Positions 7,673-16,377 of a stretch of 64,000 nucleotides of DNA are shown one piece after another. The notes below the pieces were generated by a model that saw only the letters and a list, made by a program, of their open reading frames with translations, searched no databases and was not told where the DNA came from. Within the stretch, counting starts at the first letter, position 1. Each line of letters opens with the position of its first letter. A program made the translations under genes and the position numbers. The DNA comes from Ostreococcus mediterraneus. Lineage: Eukaryota; Chlorophyta; Mamiellophyceae; Mamiellales; Bathycoccaceae. Where the stretch lies: positions 671,949-735,948 of the forward strand of contig WMKK01000002.1 of assembly GCA_012295225.1 (NCBI GenBank). The letters are read 5' to 3'.

Positions 7673-10348
7673 ATGTGGACGCGATGCGGCGCCCTGACGA
7701 CGACGACGACGACGACGGCGGCCATGCGCACATCGCGCGCGGCGCGCGCGAGCTCGGCGGCGCGCGCGACGGCGACGCGTGCATTCGCCGCGCGTCGGGC
7801 GCCGCACGTTCGCGGCGCGCGCGTGGATGCGCTCAAGTGCGCGCGCCGCGCCGCGGTTCGATCGATGGTGACGACGACGACGACGCACGCGCGCATTGGT
7901 GGCGTGATTGACGTCGCGCGCGTGACGGAGATCGCGGGGAGCGCGGCGCTGGAGGTGAGCAAGTCGGTGCGCATGCGCGGGGTGGAGGCGCCGGATGTGG
8001 ATAAATCATACGTGGCGCGGAGTTTAGCGACAGATGCGATCGATGCGGATGGGTTGCCGTTGGTGTATAATAAGGAGGCGATTCAGAAGTATTGGGATAA
8101 GCAGGGCGGGGCGTTGCAACGACGTTGGGCGGAGTTTTTGTCGTTGTCGGTGCCGTTTTTGACCAAGGTGGCGACGTTGTCCATCACGGGCGGAGCCGCC
8201 GAGTTGTCGAAGAATGATCGAGCGTTGGCCAAGGATGCGCGGATTATTATTGAAAAGCTTGGACCGACGTATATAAAGGCTGGACAGATGATGAGCGTCA
8301 GACCAGATGTGTTGCCGCAAGCAGCTTTGGATGAGTTGGCGATTTTGCAAGACTCGGTCAAGCCTTTTGAGACGGCGACGGCTATCCAAACCATCGAGGA
8401 AGAGCTCGGTGGTGCGCTCGGGGAGTTTTTCGATGAAATCAGCGAAGTTCCTGTCGCGGCAGCGTCGCTGGCGCAAGTTTATCGCGCCAAGTTGAAGAGT
8501 ACGGGTGAATACGTTGCAGTCAAGGTGCAACGCCCACAAATTTTAGATACGGTGAGCAAGGATTTGTACGTCTTGCGCCGCGCCGCTGAGGTGTACCAAG
8601 GATTGATCGAGCGCTTCGCGCCGCAGCAGCGCACGGATTACGTGGCGTTGCTCAATGAATGGGCGGTAGGTTTTTACACTGAGCTCGATTTCTTGAACGA
8701 AGCGGCCAACCAGCAACGATTGAAGGATTTACTCGCCGGCGAAAACGTCAAGGACATTTACGTGCCAGAGGTGAAGCACGAATATTGCACGCGCCGCATT
8801 CTCGTCACCGAATGGATCGATGGCGTCAAGCTTAGCGAGTGCCCGCCCGATGAAATCCGCGACTTGGTCGGCATCGGCCAGGAATGCTTCTTGGTGCAGC
8901 TCTTGCAAGTTGGATTTTTCCACAGCGATCCGCATCCGGGCAACTTGATGAAGATGAACGACCCGACGAAAGGCAAGCTCGCGCTCTTAGATTTTGGTCT
9001 CGTGGCATCCATTCAGCAAGACGACATGGACACCATGGTAAACTCCATCATTCATTTGGCAAACAAAGATTATCCCTCGCTCGTGGATGATTTCATTGAC
9101 TTAAAAATTCTTCCCACCGACTGCGACCGCGCCAAGGTTGTGCCGCTCATGGACAAGGCGCTATCGCCGTACGTCAAGGGTGGTGGCGCTAAAAAGTACG
9201 AGGCTGAGTTGAAGCGCATGTATAACATGGATGGTTCGTTATCAAGCACCGCTGGCGGGTTCCAAGCCATGACGCAAGATTTGTTGACGGTGTTGAATGA
9301 TATTCCATTCTCCATTCCGCCGTACTTCGCGTTGTTGGGACGCGCCGTCGTCACGCTTGAAGGCATCGCGTTGCTCGGGAACCCCGATTACAAGCTCGTG
9401 ATGGAAGCATATCCGTTTGTCGCGCGTAAACTGTTGCGTGAAGATCGCCCTGCGGCGCAGCGTGCGTTACAAGAAGTGTTGTACGCCTCCACTCAAGGCG
9501 GCGGGAGCATTTTGCAAGGCCAGCGCCTCGCGGTGATGTTGAACAGCGCCATGGGTATCGTCGCTCGCAGCGAGGACGTGTTTGTCGACCTGGAAACGCT
9601 TCCAGAAGACGCCGCAAGCTTGGAACAGTCATTGAAGTACTTGATGCAACCAGAGGCGGCGAGCTTGCGAAACTTACTCGAACGCGAAGCAGAAACCGCG
9701 GCGGACTTATTGTTGCGCCAATCCATTCGCAAGGGTGTGACGCGCATTTTCGCGCAGTTGCCCAAGCCGCCAGCGTGGCTCCCGTTCGCGTCGTCGTTGC
9801 CCAACCCGCAAGATATTTCCGGCCCAGTGTTGCTGCCAGTTTCCGGAAGCTCCACGCCTGTGCCGACGTTTGCGTCGCCCGCGCAAGTGTTGGAACTCGC
9901 CGCGCCGAAATTAAGCCGCGAAGAGGAGTTGTTTGCGATTTCGCTCGGGGACTTAGCTGCTGGTTTGGTTGGAAAAGATGCCGCCACGGTGTTGACTGGT
10001 GATGCGTTCTTAGAGCCTGAAGCCGTAGCGGCACTGTTTTTGTCAATCGTGTCTACTGGGGAGTTACCCATTGGTAACAGCCCGGAGATTAGAAGTCTCG
10101 CGGCGAACGCACGCGATTCGCTTCGCACCGTCACGCCAGAGGGTGAAGACGCAGAAGAGCAATCCATTGATGATTTACTCGCCGCCGTCCAAGCGTTATC
10201 GCCCAAAGATCGTAAAGTATTGCAAGACACGACGTCTCGCGTTGTTAGACGCGTGTACGAAAAGTTTTGCGCACGATTAGTGCCGTTAACTGGCGGGGCG
10301 CCAGTCGCGACGAGCGGCGTCGACGTCGCCCCGGCGATGTCCCGATAG
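7673..10348 (+). CDS. ABC1/ADCK/UbiB atypical kinase, probably plastid-localised
   Basis: Predicted protein of 891 aa from ATG 7673; in-frame ATGs at 7610 and 7724 are alternatives. The first 65 residues are Arg/Ala/Thr/Ser-rich, as in a transit peptide. ABC1 motifs follow in order: GPTYIKAGQMMS (the KxGQ motif), the Ala-rich loop VAAASLAQVY, AVKVQRP (VAVK lysine), HSDPHPGNLM (catalytic loop) and LLDFGLV (metal-binding DFG). Plant relatives (ABC1K/PGR6 group) sit in plastoglobules and control prenylquinone metabolism. About 350 residues follow the kinase core, making it longer than most family members. The exact ABC1K subgroup cannot be fixed by eye. Confidence 0.9.
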   Translation: MWTRCGALTTTTTTTAAMRTSRAARASSAARATATRAFAARRAPHVRGARVDALKCARRAAVRSMVTTTTTHARIGGVIDVARVTEIAGSAALEVSKSVRMRGVEAPDVDKSYVARSLATDAIDADGLPLVYNKEAIQKYWDKQGGALQRRWAEFLSLSVPFLTKVATLSITGGAAELSKNDRALAKDARIIIEKLGPTYIKAGQMMSVRPDVLPQAALDELAILQDSVKPFETATAIQTIEEELGGALGEFFDEISEVPVAAASLAQVYRAKLKSTGEYVAVKVQRPQILDTVSKDLYVLRRAAEVYQGLIERFAPQQRTDYVALLNEWAVGFYTELDFLNEAANQQRLKDLLAGENVKDIYVPEVKHEYCTRRILVTEWIDGVKLSECPPDEIRDLVGIGQECFLVQLLQVGFFHSDPHPGNLMKMNDPTKGKLALLDFGLVASIQQDDMDTMVNSIIHLANKDYPSLVDDFIDLKILPTDCDRAKVVPLMDKALSPYVKGGGAKKYEAELKRMYNMDGSLSSTAGGFQAMTQDLLTVLNDIPFSIPPYFALLGRAVVTLEGIALLGNPDYKLVMEAYPFVARKLLREDRPAAQRALQEVLYASTQGGGSILQGQRLAVMLNSAMGIVARSEDVFVDLETLPEDAASLEQSLKYLMQPEAASLRNLLEREAETAADLLLRQSIRKGVTRIFAQLPKPPAWLPFASSLPNPQDISGPVLLPVSGSSTPVPTFASPAQVLELAAPKLSREEELFAISLGDLAAGLVGKDAATVLTGDAFLEPEAVAALFLSIVSTGELPIGNSPEIRSLAANARDSLRTVTPEGEDAEEQSIDDLLAAVQALSPKDRKVLQDTTSRVVRRVYEKFCARLVPLTGGAPVATSGVDVAPAMSR

Positions 10349-10465
10349 AAGATTCTCTAGAAACACACACACCTTGCTGCTTTGAAATGTACAAAATTTA
10401 ATTTAGTTTTGAATGAATATTTATTCCAAATATCTCTACCGGTACTACGCTACTTAAGATTCTAC

Positions 10466-11967
10466 TTAAGATTGATGAAGCTGCTTGAAGTATTCGCGGT
10501 ACAAGCCGTCTCTGATTTCCAAAAAGCTCGTGATGTACTTCTTGTATTGGTGCAAACGCGCGTGCTCCTTCTTTGTGAGCAACGGGTGCAAACGCCACAC
10601 GACGTATTTAGTGTACTGAATGATAAAGTACGTGATTAAACTCGCGCCGAACGCATAGGCACCGCCGTGCTTGATGCCAGACCAGCGTACCTCGCCGTCT
10701 TCTTGTGGAAGCATGGACTCGAGCGCCGGGACGCGCGGCACGAGCTTTCGTAAAGAATGCGCGATGATGGGCGTCGCGAACACCTCTAAAGCGGCGATGT
10801 AAATCGATAACATCATGAATATCCATCCCAAAAGCATCAATGCGACGCCGCGAATAGAGCGCTTCATGTTGTCCTTTTTGTTCACTTCGTTCGTCGCGAG
10901 CACTTCGTCAATGCGAGCGTCAATGCGTGAGCAATCCTCCTTCATCGTCGTCAAGTTCTTTTGTACCGTCAAGCGAATCGCCTTGTCAATGTCTTCGCAG
11001 ACTTCCTCGATCGCGTTGGGAATAGGAACCGTCAAATCATCGCGCGGAAGGTAAATCGTAGGCAACTTGAATGCGTGCGAGTTTTTTATGCGCGAACTCA
11101 AATTTTGCGTAATCTGAATCAACACACGCTGTCGATCGTGTTCCTTCTCCACTTGATCCGCTTTCGACATGTAATACGCCAACTTGTCCGCGTGATGTTC
11201 GTTGAGCGCCTCGACAACTTTCATGGTGCGCTTGCATAGTGCCTGCCCGATGGGATCAAAAAAGCACAAAATCAAGTCCACGTGGTCCGCCATCCACGTG
11301 ATCACCTTACCGACGTCAAACGGATAGCACATATCGCCATCGACTAAACCAGGCGAATCCACGATGTCCACGCAACTGAAATTCTTCTCCTTTGAGGTTG
11401 AAATCTCGGTGAAAATGTTCGCATTTAATCCTTCCACCGACTGCAAACCTTCCAAGTAGTCATAAAACGCAAACGTTGCGTCCCCTTTCAACGTCTCCCG
11501 CTTTCTACCACTCGTCACAAACGTAAACCCACGCGTCTCAATCGCAACCCCGGTCGTTTGCACGCTCTCACCAATGTACCAATTAATGAACGAACTCTTC
11601 CCCGCGGAATGATTCCCGATGATCATCGCGCTCACTTTCTTCCTCGGCTTGAAGCACTTCACGCGAAGCAAATCATCGTTGGCGATATCGAGCAACCCGA
11701 TCGATGCATTCGCCGACGCATTCGCCGACGCGTTCGGACCGCGTTCGTACAACTCATGAATCGATTTCAATATCCGTTCCTGTGCGGCGTCGCGCGCGAA
11801 CACACGCGAGAAACACTGCGTCAGTCAACGTCATCACGGCACCAGTCGCGTTGTGTCGCGTCGTCGGCGCGCCGCGAGCGACCCATCGCCCATCGCGCAC
11901 GTACGTTCGGCGACATGGCGAGCGCATCTACGCCATTCTGCGTCGTCACGCGTTTCGCTTTACTCAT
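10466..11967 (-). CDS. EHD/dynamin-like membrane GTPase, probable two-exon gene
   Basis: The main exon 10466-11779 encodes a GTPase with G1 GNHSAGKSS, G3 DSPGLVDGD and G4 SKAD, like EHD/sarcalumenin proteins. Two hydrophobic segments follow near GVALMLLGWIFMMLSIYIAA and YAFGASLITYFIIQY. There is no EH domain. The frame has no upstream ATG before a stop; only a GTG at 11803 is available. A short first exon 11905-11967 (MSKAKRVTTQNG..., 21 codons) with donor GTACGTGC, an intron of 125 nt, a CTGAC branch motif about 40 nt before the CAG acceptor, and matching phase 0 fits well. The total is 458 aa. The N-terminus carries an ASANASANAS repeat. The role is probably membrane remodelling. Confidence 0.75.
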
Positions 11968-12103
11968 CGCGCACGCCAATCGCGCGCAAAGGAATGACGA
12001 TCGGACCGAGCGGCTCGGTCGGACCGTTGAAAAACATCGAATGCGATGCGTTACAGTTGCGCACGCGACGCTCGCCCGCTCGCTCGCTCGCGCACACGGG
12101 ACC

Positions 12104-12805
12104 ATGAGCGATAAAACGCACGGCGACGCGAACGCGTCGAACGCGTCGAGCGCATCGAACGCGTCGAACGCGTCGAACGCGAAAGTTTTGGACGTCACGG
12201 AGAGCATGGGTGATGTCTCCACGAGATTGATTAAAGCCGTTCGCGCGCCGTTGACGAGGGCGGCGCCGACGTGGAAGTCGATGGGAGTGATGAAGTTTAC
12301 GTGTCCGAGCGGTGCGCGAGAGGCGCAAGGACGGATGCGGAAGAATGCGCGGGAGTTTGGGTATAACTATCTCGTCGTGGCGTTGGCGCTGTGCGCGTGG
12401 AGCGCGTTGTCGCACGCGTTCACCGTGGTGCTCGCGCTTGGGATTTTCGTGGGGCATCATTACGTGGTGCGCGTGCGAAATGCACCGATTGATGTTGGTG
12501 GTAAGGTGTTCTCGGCGAAGACGTTGGGGGCGGCGACGACCGCGGCGGCGGCGTGCGCGTACGCGCTTATAATCTTGCCCGCGTTTTTAAGCGCATTGGC
12601 GTTTGGCGTCGCATTCGCGGTCACTCACGCGGTCATGCGCGTTCCGGATAAGGCGGATGAGGATGAAGGTGGCGAAGTTCCTGTTTTCCGCGACTTTAAG
12701 GCGTCGTTCGTGGAGTCGTATCGCGAAAGCGGCGTGAGCGAGTACGTCCCGGCGCCAGTGAGTTCGGCGGTGCGTTCGGTGTTTGGGGCCGGCGCTCGCA
12801 AGTAA
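12104..12805 (+). CDS. PRA1 (prenylated Rab acceptor) family protein
   Basis: Predicted protein of 233 aa. After a low-complexity Asn-Ala-Ser N-terminus comes the PRA1 layout: a basic region with REFGYNYLVVALALCAWS and then paired hydrophobic segments (about residues 95-135 and 150-185). The family binds prenylated Rab GTPases and helps ER-to-Golgi membrane traffic. I start at ATG 12104 (MSDKTHGD); the open frame continues upstream across the shared promoter but shows no conserved content. It is divergent from the EHD-like gene. Confidence 0.82.
   Translation: MSDKTHGDANASNASSASNASNASNAKVLDVTESMGDVSTRLIKAVRAPLTRAAPTWKSMGVMKFTCPSGAREAQGRMRKNAREFGYNYLVVALALCAWSALSHAFTVVLALGIFVGHHYVVRVRNAPIDVGGKVFSAKTLGAATTAAAACAYALIILPAFLSALAFGVAFAVTHAVMRVPDKADEDEGGEVPVFRDFKASFVESYRESGVSEYVPAPVSSAVRSVFGAGARK
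12128..12183 (+). repeat. 9-bp coding repeat for Asn-Ala-Ser units
   Basis: Tandem AACGCGTCG-type units encode NASNASSASNASNASNA at the N-terminus of the PRA1 protein. It is a length-variable, disordered coding microsatellite. Confidence 0.85.
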
Positions 12806-13030
12806 GTTTCCATCGATAGTTGGCGTCTGAACATCTGCAGCTTTGTAGTTGTGTATCTTTATCTATGAGTCATCTGAATCATAAAACGTTGATTCCGCGG
12901 AAAGTCTCGCGCTCGAACCGTGTCGGCGGGACGCCAACAGTCCTCACTCGCGTGCGCGTAACAAGTCTCCGCGCGCGCGCGCATCGCGCCAGCGCATCGC
13001 ACGCACGCTCAATCGACTGTTATATTCGTC

Positions 13031-13651
13031 ATGCGCGCCAACGCGAACACTTTACTGCGCGCGCGCGGCGTTGAGTTGGTACCATACCGCCCTGAGCACG
13101 TCGAGCGCTACCACGCTTGGATGGCTTCGGAGGACTTGTTGGCCGCCACGGCGAGCGAACGGCTGACGCTCGAGGATGAGATTGAAATGCAACGTGAATG
13201 GGCGCGAGACGAAGGCAAGTGTACGTTCATCGTACGCGACGGTGCGTCGAAAGAGATGATTGGAGACGTCAACTTGTTCTTTAACGACCACGACGACCCA
13301 AGGCGCGCTGAGATTGAAATAATGATTGCCGACGCGCGGTTTCGTCGCAAAGGTTTGGCTATCGATGCGCTGGAAGTGTTCATGGCGTATGGCGTCATCG
13401 AGCTTGGAGTGACGGCGTATGTAGCGAAGATTGGATTTGACAACGTCGCGTCGAACGCGCTTTTCGTGCGAAAGCTTGGCTACGCAGAGCTATCAAAGAG
13501 TACTATATTTGAAGAGACGACCTATGAACTGCGTACTGGCGTCGCCGCTGAGGATGGAAATAGTGCGCATGAACGGTTCGTAGCGACTTGGGCATCGGTG
13601 GAGGTGGATTCGTACGATGATTCAGAGGCAACCTCCGCGACGGCTTGCTAA
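13031..13651 (+). CDS. NAT9: NAT9-like GNAT N-acetyltransferase
   Basis: Predicted protein of 206 aa, matching NAT9 in length. The start MRANANTLLRARGVELVPY and the stretches HAWMASEDLLAATASERLTL and KCTFIVRDG follow the NAT9 pattern. The acetyl-CoA-binding region is RFRRKGLAIDAL, a variant of the GNAT R/Q-x-x-G-x-G/A loop. Animal NAT9 (Mnat9) has been linked to microtubule stability; the algal substrate is unknown. The C-terminal 30 residues are a divergent acidic tail. Confidence 0.88.
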   Translation: MRANANTLLRARGVELVPYRPEHVERYHAWMASEDLLAATASERLTLEDEIEMQREWARDEGKCTFIVRDGASKEMIGDVNLFFNDHDDPRRAEIEIMIADARFRRKGLAIDALEVFMAYGVIELGVTAYVAKIGFDNVASNALFVRKLGYAELSKSTIFEETTYELRTGVAAEDGNSAHERFVATWASVEVDSYDDSEATSATAC

Positions 13652-13733
13652 CCGTAGAGCCCGAGTGCTTCAAGACTTCATTCTTCGGCGCGCGCGACGG
13701 TGAGCGCATAGAGGCGCATTTCGCCGCGGAACA

Positions 13734-13961
13734 ATGTCGGCACCGCTTTCGCCCGACGATTTTCGCCGTCTAAACGAAGAACGTCGCGCAAGCTCGCTGC
13801 GAAAGTTTATGGTGCCTCTCTTCTACGCGCCGCTCTTGCCCTTGATTCGCGTCTCCTTGCGGCATAACCCTCCGTTGCGGGATAAAGCATTCGCCGCGGG
13901 TATCGCGTGTGGGTTAGTACACGCCGGATACGTCATGTTTAACGACTCGAGCGTGCTTTAG
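13734..13961 (+). CDS. Small membrane protein of unknown function
   Basis: Predicted protein of 75 aa starting at ATG 13734 (MSAPLSPDDFRRLNEERRAS). A basic amphipathic N-terminus is followed by two short hydrophobic stretches (VPLFYAPLLPLIRVSL and AFAAGIACGLVHAGYVMF). Size and layout suit a small organelle membrane protein, possibly mitochondrial, but this is inference. It lies between two same-strand genes with short gaps. Confidence 0.6.
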   Translation: MSAPLSPDDFRRLNEERRASSLRKFMVPLFYAPLLPLIRVSLRHNPPLRDKAFAAGIACGLVHAGYVMFNDSSVL

Positions 13962-14112
13962 TTGTATTTCTAGTTAGTTGTAGTTGAACGTACCGGTAGC
14001 CTGAACAACCAAAAAACAACAACGCGCGACGAGGAGCCGCAGTATCCGACGCGCAATCGCCCCTCGAGCGCGCCCCTCGCACGATTCCATCTCAAAATCC
14101 CGTCGTTTCGCG

Positions 14113-14592
14113 ATGACGGATAAAATCGCTCCGACATCGCGTCGAGCGTACGCACACGAAGGTCGAGTTATCTACTTTTGGGACCAAACGTTTGATGAAG
14201 TGAACGTGTACATCCCGCTCCCTTCAGGCGCGCGCGCGAGAGATCTCGCCGTCACGCTCACGTCCAAATCGTTCACGGTTGGTATTAAGAACACCCCGCC
14301 GTACTTGTCGCACGACTTTACGCACGTGATTAAGGGTGATGATTCTTTCTGGACGGTTGAAGACGGCGAGCTCCACGCGACGCTCACCAAGGTTACGCGC
14401 GGCAAAGCTTGGGCCGCCCCGTTCGATGTGCACTGCGCGAGCAGCGATGCACTTCAATCCGCCGAGGACGAGAAGCGTCTCATGCTCGAGCGATTCCAGG
14501 GTGAAAATCCTGGATTTGACTTTAGCGACGCGACGTTCAACGGCGCCGTACCAGACGCGTCGACGTACATGGGTGGCGCGCGAACGACGTAA
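14113..14592 (+). CDS. NudC-like CS-domain protein
   Basis: Predicted protein of 159 aa. Residues about 17-110 form a CS/p23-like domain: YFWDQTFDEVNVYIPLP, then the strand LTSKSFTVGIKN, then DDSFWTVEDGELHATLTKV, the usual W--ED pattern. The C-terminal part contains EKRLMLERFQGENPGFDFSD, typical of NUDCD2-type proteins. Such proteins act as Hsp90-associated co-chaperones and dynein helpers. The start at ATG 14113 is clear. Confidence 0.88.
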   Translation: MTDKIAPTSRRAYAHEGRVIYFWDQTFDEVNVYIPLPSGARARDLAVTLTSKSFTVGIKNTPPYLSHDFTHVIKGDDSFWTVEDGELHATLTKVTRGKAWAAPFDVHCASSDALQSAEDEKRLMLERFQGENPGFDFSDATFNGAVPDASTYMGGARTT

Positions 14593-14761
14593 ACGGGCTC
14601 CACGTATCGCACGCGCGCGCGCACGGCGATTCGTGCGCGTTATCGTCCTCAATGACGCATTCAACGCGCGTTCGACGCGCGGTCTTAACGAATCCGATGC
14701 CGAAAGGCACGCTTTCGTACGACGAAGCGTCACAATTTGACTCTCCAACCTTTCGCCAGCC

Positions 14762-15688
14762 ATGGGTTCGCCATCGCACGCGGATGCTTACGACGACCTA
14801 GACGACGAAGAGTGGGATAAACTCAATTCCGACATGGTGCGCATCGCCGCGAGAAATTGGCCGCGTCCTACGGAGAATGGTCGACGCTTCATTATCGGCG
14901 CGCCGCCGCTGACGAAGAGCACGGGAGAGCGCACGCCGTCTGAGGACGACATTAAGATTCTTGACGACCGCGAGGTTAAAGATTGGATGCTACGCGCTGA
15001 GGAGACAATGTTTGGCGGCGCGCGGTCGTCCTCGACGACGCACGCGGATGACCACTCCGGGGCGGTGGCGGCGACGCTTCTCGATTTGCGAGGCGACGAA
15101 GCCCGACAGAGCGACGATAACGACGATGATCACGAACGCGAACGCGAACGCGTGAAATGGGTGTATGTTTTGATTGGATTTACATTAGTCGTTGCCATTC
15201 TCGCAGTCGTGGTTATTCGCGCCGTGGGCGCGCACGAGGTTGTTGAACGACTTCGATTCGGCGTCGACGCGCCGTTTTTACCGGCGACGATTTTTACTTC
15301 GGATCCGCGTCGTATCATCGAGTGGCAGCGCCGGCGTATCATCGATCTCGACGAAGAAAAGGCAACGCTGCTGCATCGTCTTTCGATAGCGCGGTCGGAA
15401 ACGGCGGAGTATCAGATTACTGCGAATCATTGGAAGGAAGCTTTGGCTCGATGCGTGAAGAGGCAAAGAGACGCGTGTCCAAACGTCATCAACGAATGTC
15501 CGATGCGTGCATCACCTTTCCAAGGCACGTTTTACGAATTCATTGGAGGACCGTGGGCAGCTATACTCACTGAGACGCACGATGTCATCGCGCGCGCTGT
15601 GCAACGCTTCGTATGCCCGTGTATCGGCACGGCGCGCGACGGCTTCGTCTCCGCGCGACGGGTCGCCGACCGCGTCTTTGGTCAATAG
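14762..15688 (+). CDS. Single-pass membrane protein of unknown function
   Basis: Predicted protein of 308 aa. An acidic N-terminal half (DDLDDEEWDKLN and HADDHS regions) precedes one membrane span at about residues 139-158 (VYVLIGFTLVVAILAVVVI). A coiled-coil-like stretch rich in Arg/Glu follows (WQRRRIIDLDEEKATLLHRL), then a Cys-containing C-terminus (CVKRQRDACP, CP, CPC). No known domain is evident. Topology is probably N-in with the Cys-rich part in a lumen, but this is inference. Confidence 0.65.
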   Translation: MGSPSHADAYDDLDDEEWDKLNSDMVRIAARNWPRPTENGRRFIIGAPPLTKSTGERTPSEDDIKILDDREVKDWMLRAEETMFGGARSSSTTHADDHSGAVAATLLDLRGDEARQSDDNDDDHERERERVKWVYVLIGFTLVVAILAVVVIRAVGAHEVVERLRFGVDAPFLPATIFTSDPRRIIEWQRRRIIDLDEEKATLLHRLSIARSETAEYQITANHWKEALARCVKRQRDACPNVINECPMRASPFQGTFYEFIGGPWAAILTETHDVIARAVQRFVCPCIGTARDGFVSARRVADRVFGQ

Positions 15689-15815
15689 ATACGAAACACT
15701 CCACGTGAACGAATTGTTGTACGATACATACATGAAACATGACATCGCGCGCTAAGAGTCTAGTCTATCTCTAACTACTGGTACTGGTTGATTTTTTGTC
15801 GTTCGTGACGGCTTG

Positions 15816-16265
15816 TCAGTGCGCCACGGTGTCCAATATTTTCTTCTGCGCCTCCAGCAACGCATCTATTTCGTCTTCTTTCAAGCGTCCAGCATCAACT
15901 AGCGCTCGCAGTTTCTCTCGCGTAAACTTTAAGCACGCCGCACGCGTTGTCGCCAGCGTTCCGCCGACGAAACGTGTCCCGCACCGCGCACTCCGCCCGA
16001 GCACCTCTTGCATCACACCCACCGCCGTTCGCACCGCTTGCGATTCGTCTCTCCCGCACCTCACGATGACAAGCCCGCATCGCGTGTCAACATATTTCAC
16101 CGTCAACGCCGCTTGCGCTAATCCATACGTCATGTCGCCAAAGTTTTCAATAATCGAAGTCTTGAGCGCATCGAGCATCGCGCTCGGCGTCACGGACGCA
16201 TCCATCCCGCGCCCGTCGTTGTACGTCACCTCGAGCAAGAGGTAGCGGTTTTTAAATCGAACCAT
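15816..16265 (-). CDS. POP5: RNase P/MRP protein subunit POP5
   Basis: Predicted protein of 149 aa. It opens with MVRFKNRYLLLEV, the POP5 hallmark, and continues through IIENFGDMTYGLAQAALTVKY and GLVIVRCGRDE. POP5 is a core protein of RNase P and RNase MRP, which mature tRNA 5' ends and rRNA. I start at the ATG at 16265; an upstream in-frame extension of 20 residues is Arg/Ala-rich and not conserved-looking. Confidence 0.9.
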   Translation of the reverse strand: MVRFKNRYLLLEVTYNDGRGMDASVTPSAMLDALKTSIIENFGDMTYGLAQAALTVKYVDTRCGLVIVRCGRDESQAVRTAVGVMQEVLGRSARCGTRFVGGTLATTRAACLKFTREKLRALVDAGRLKEDEIDALLEAQKKILDTVAH

Positions 16266-16377
16266 GCCGCCCCGCGCGCGAACGTGTGCGGTCGTCCGCG
16301 CGCGCGCGACTGTGCGGAACGACAATTGTCTGCGATTCAGTTACGATGCGCCCAACCACATTCACTGACGCGCAACC

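Noticed and set aside
12806-13030. tRNA gene between PRA1 and NAT9, suggested by GGTTCGAGC on the minus strand
   Set aside because: No matching acceptor stem, D-arm or anticodon arm can be drawn.
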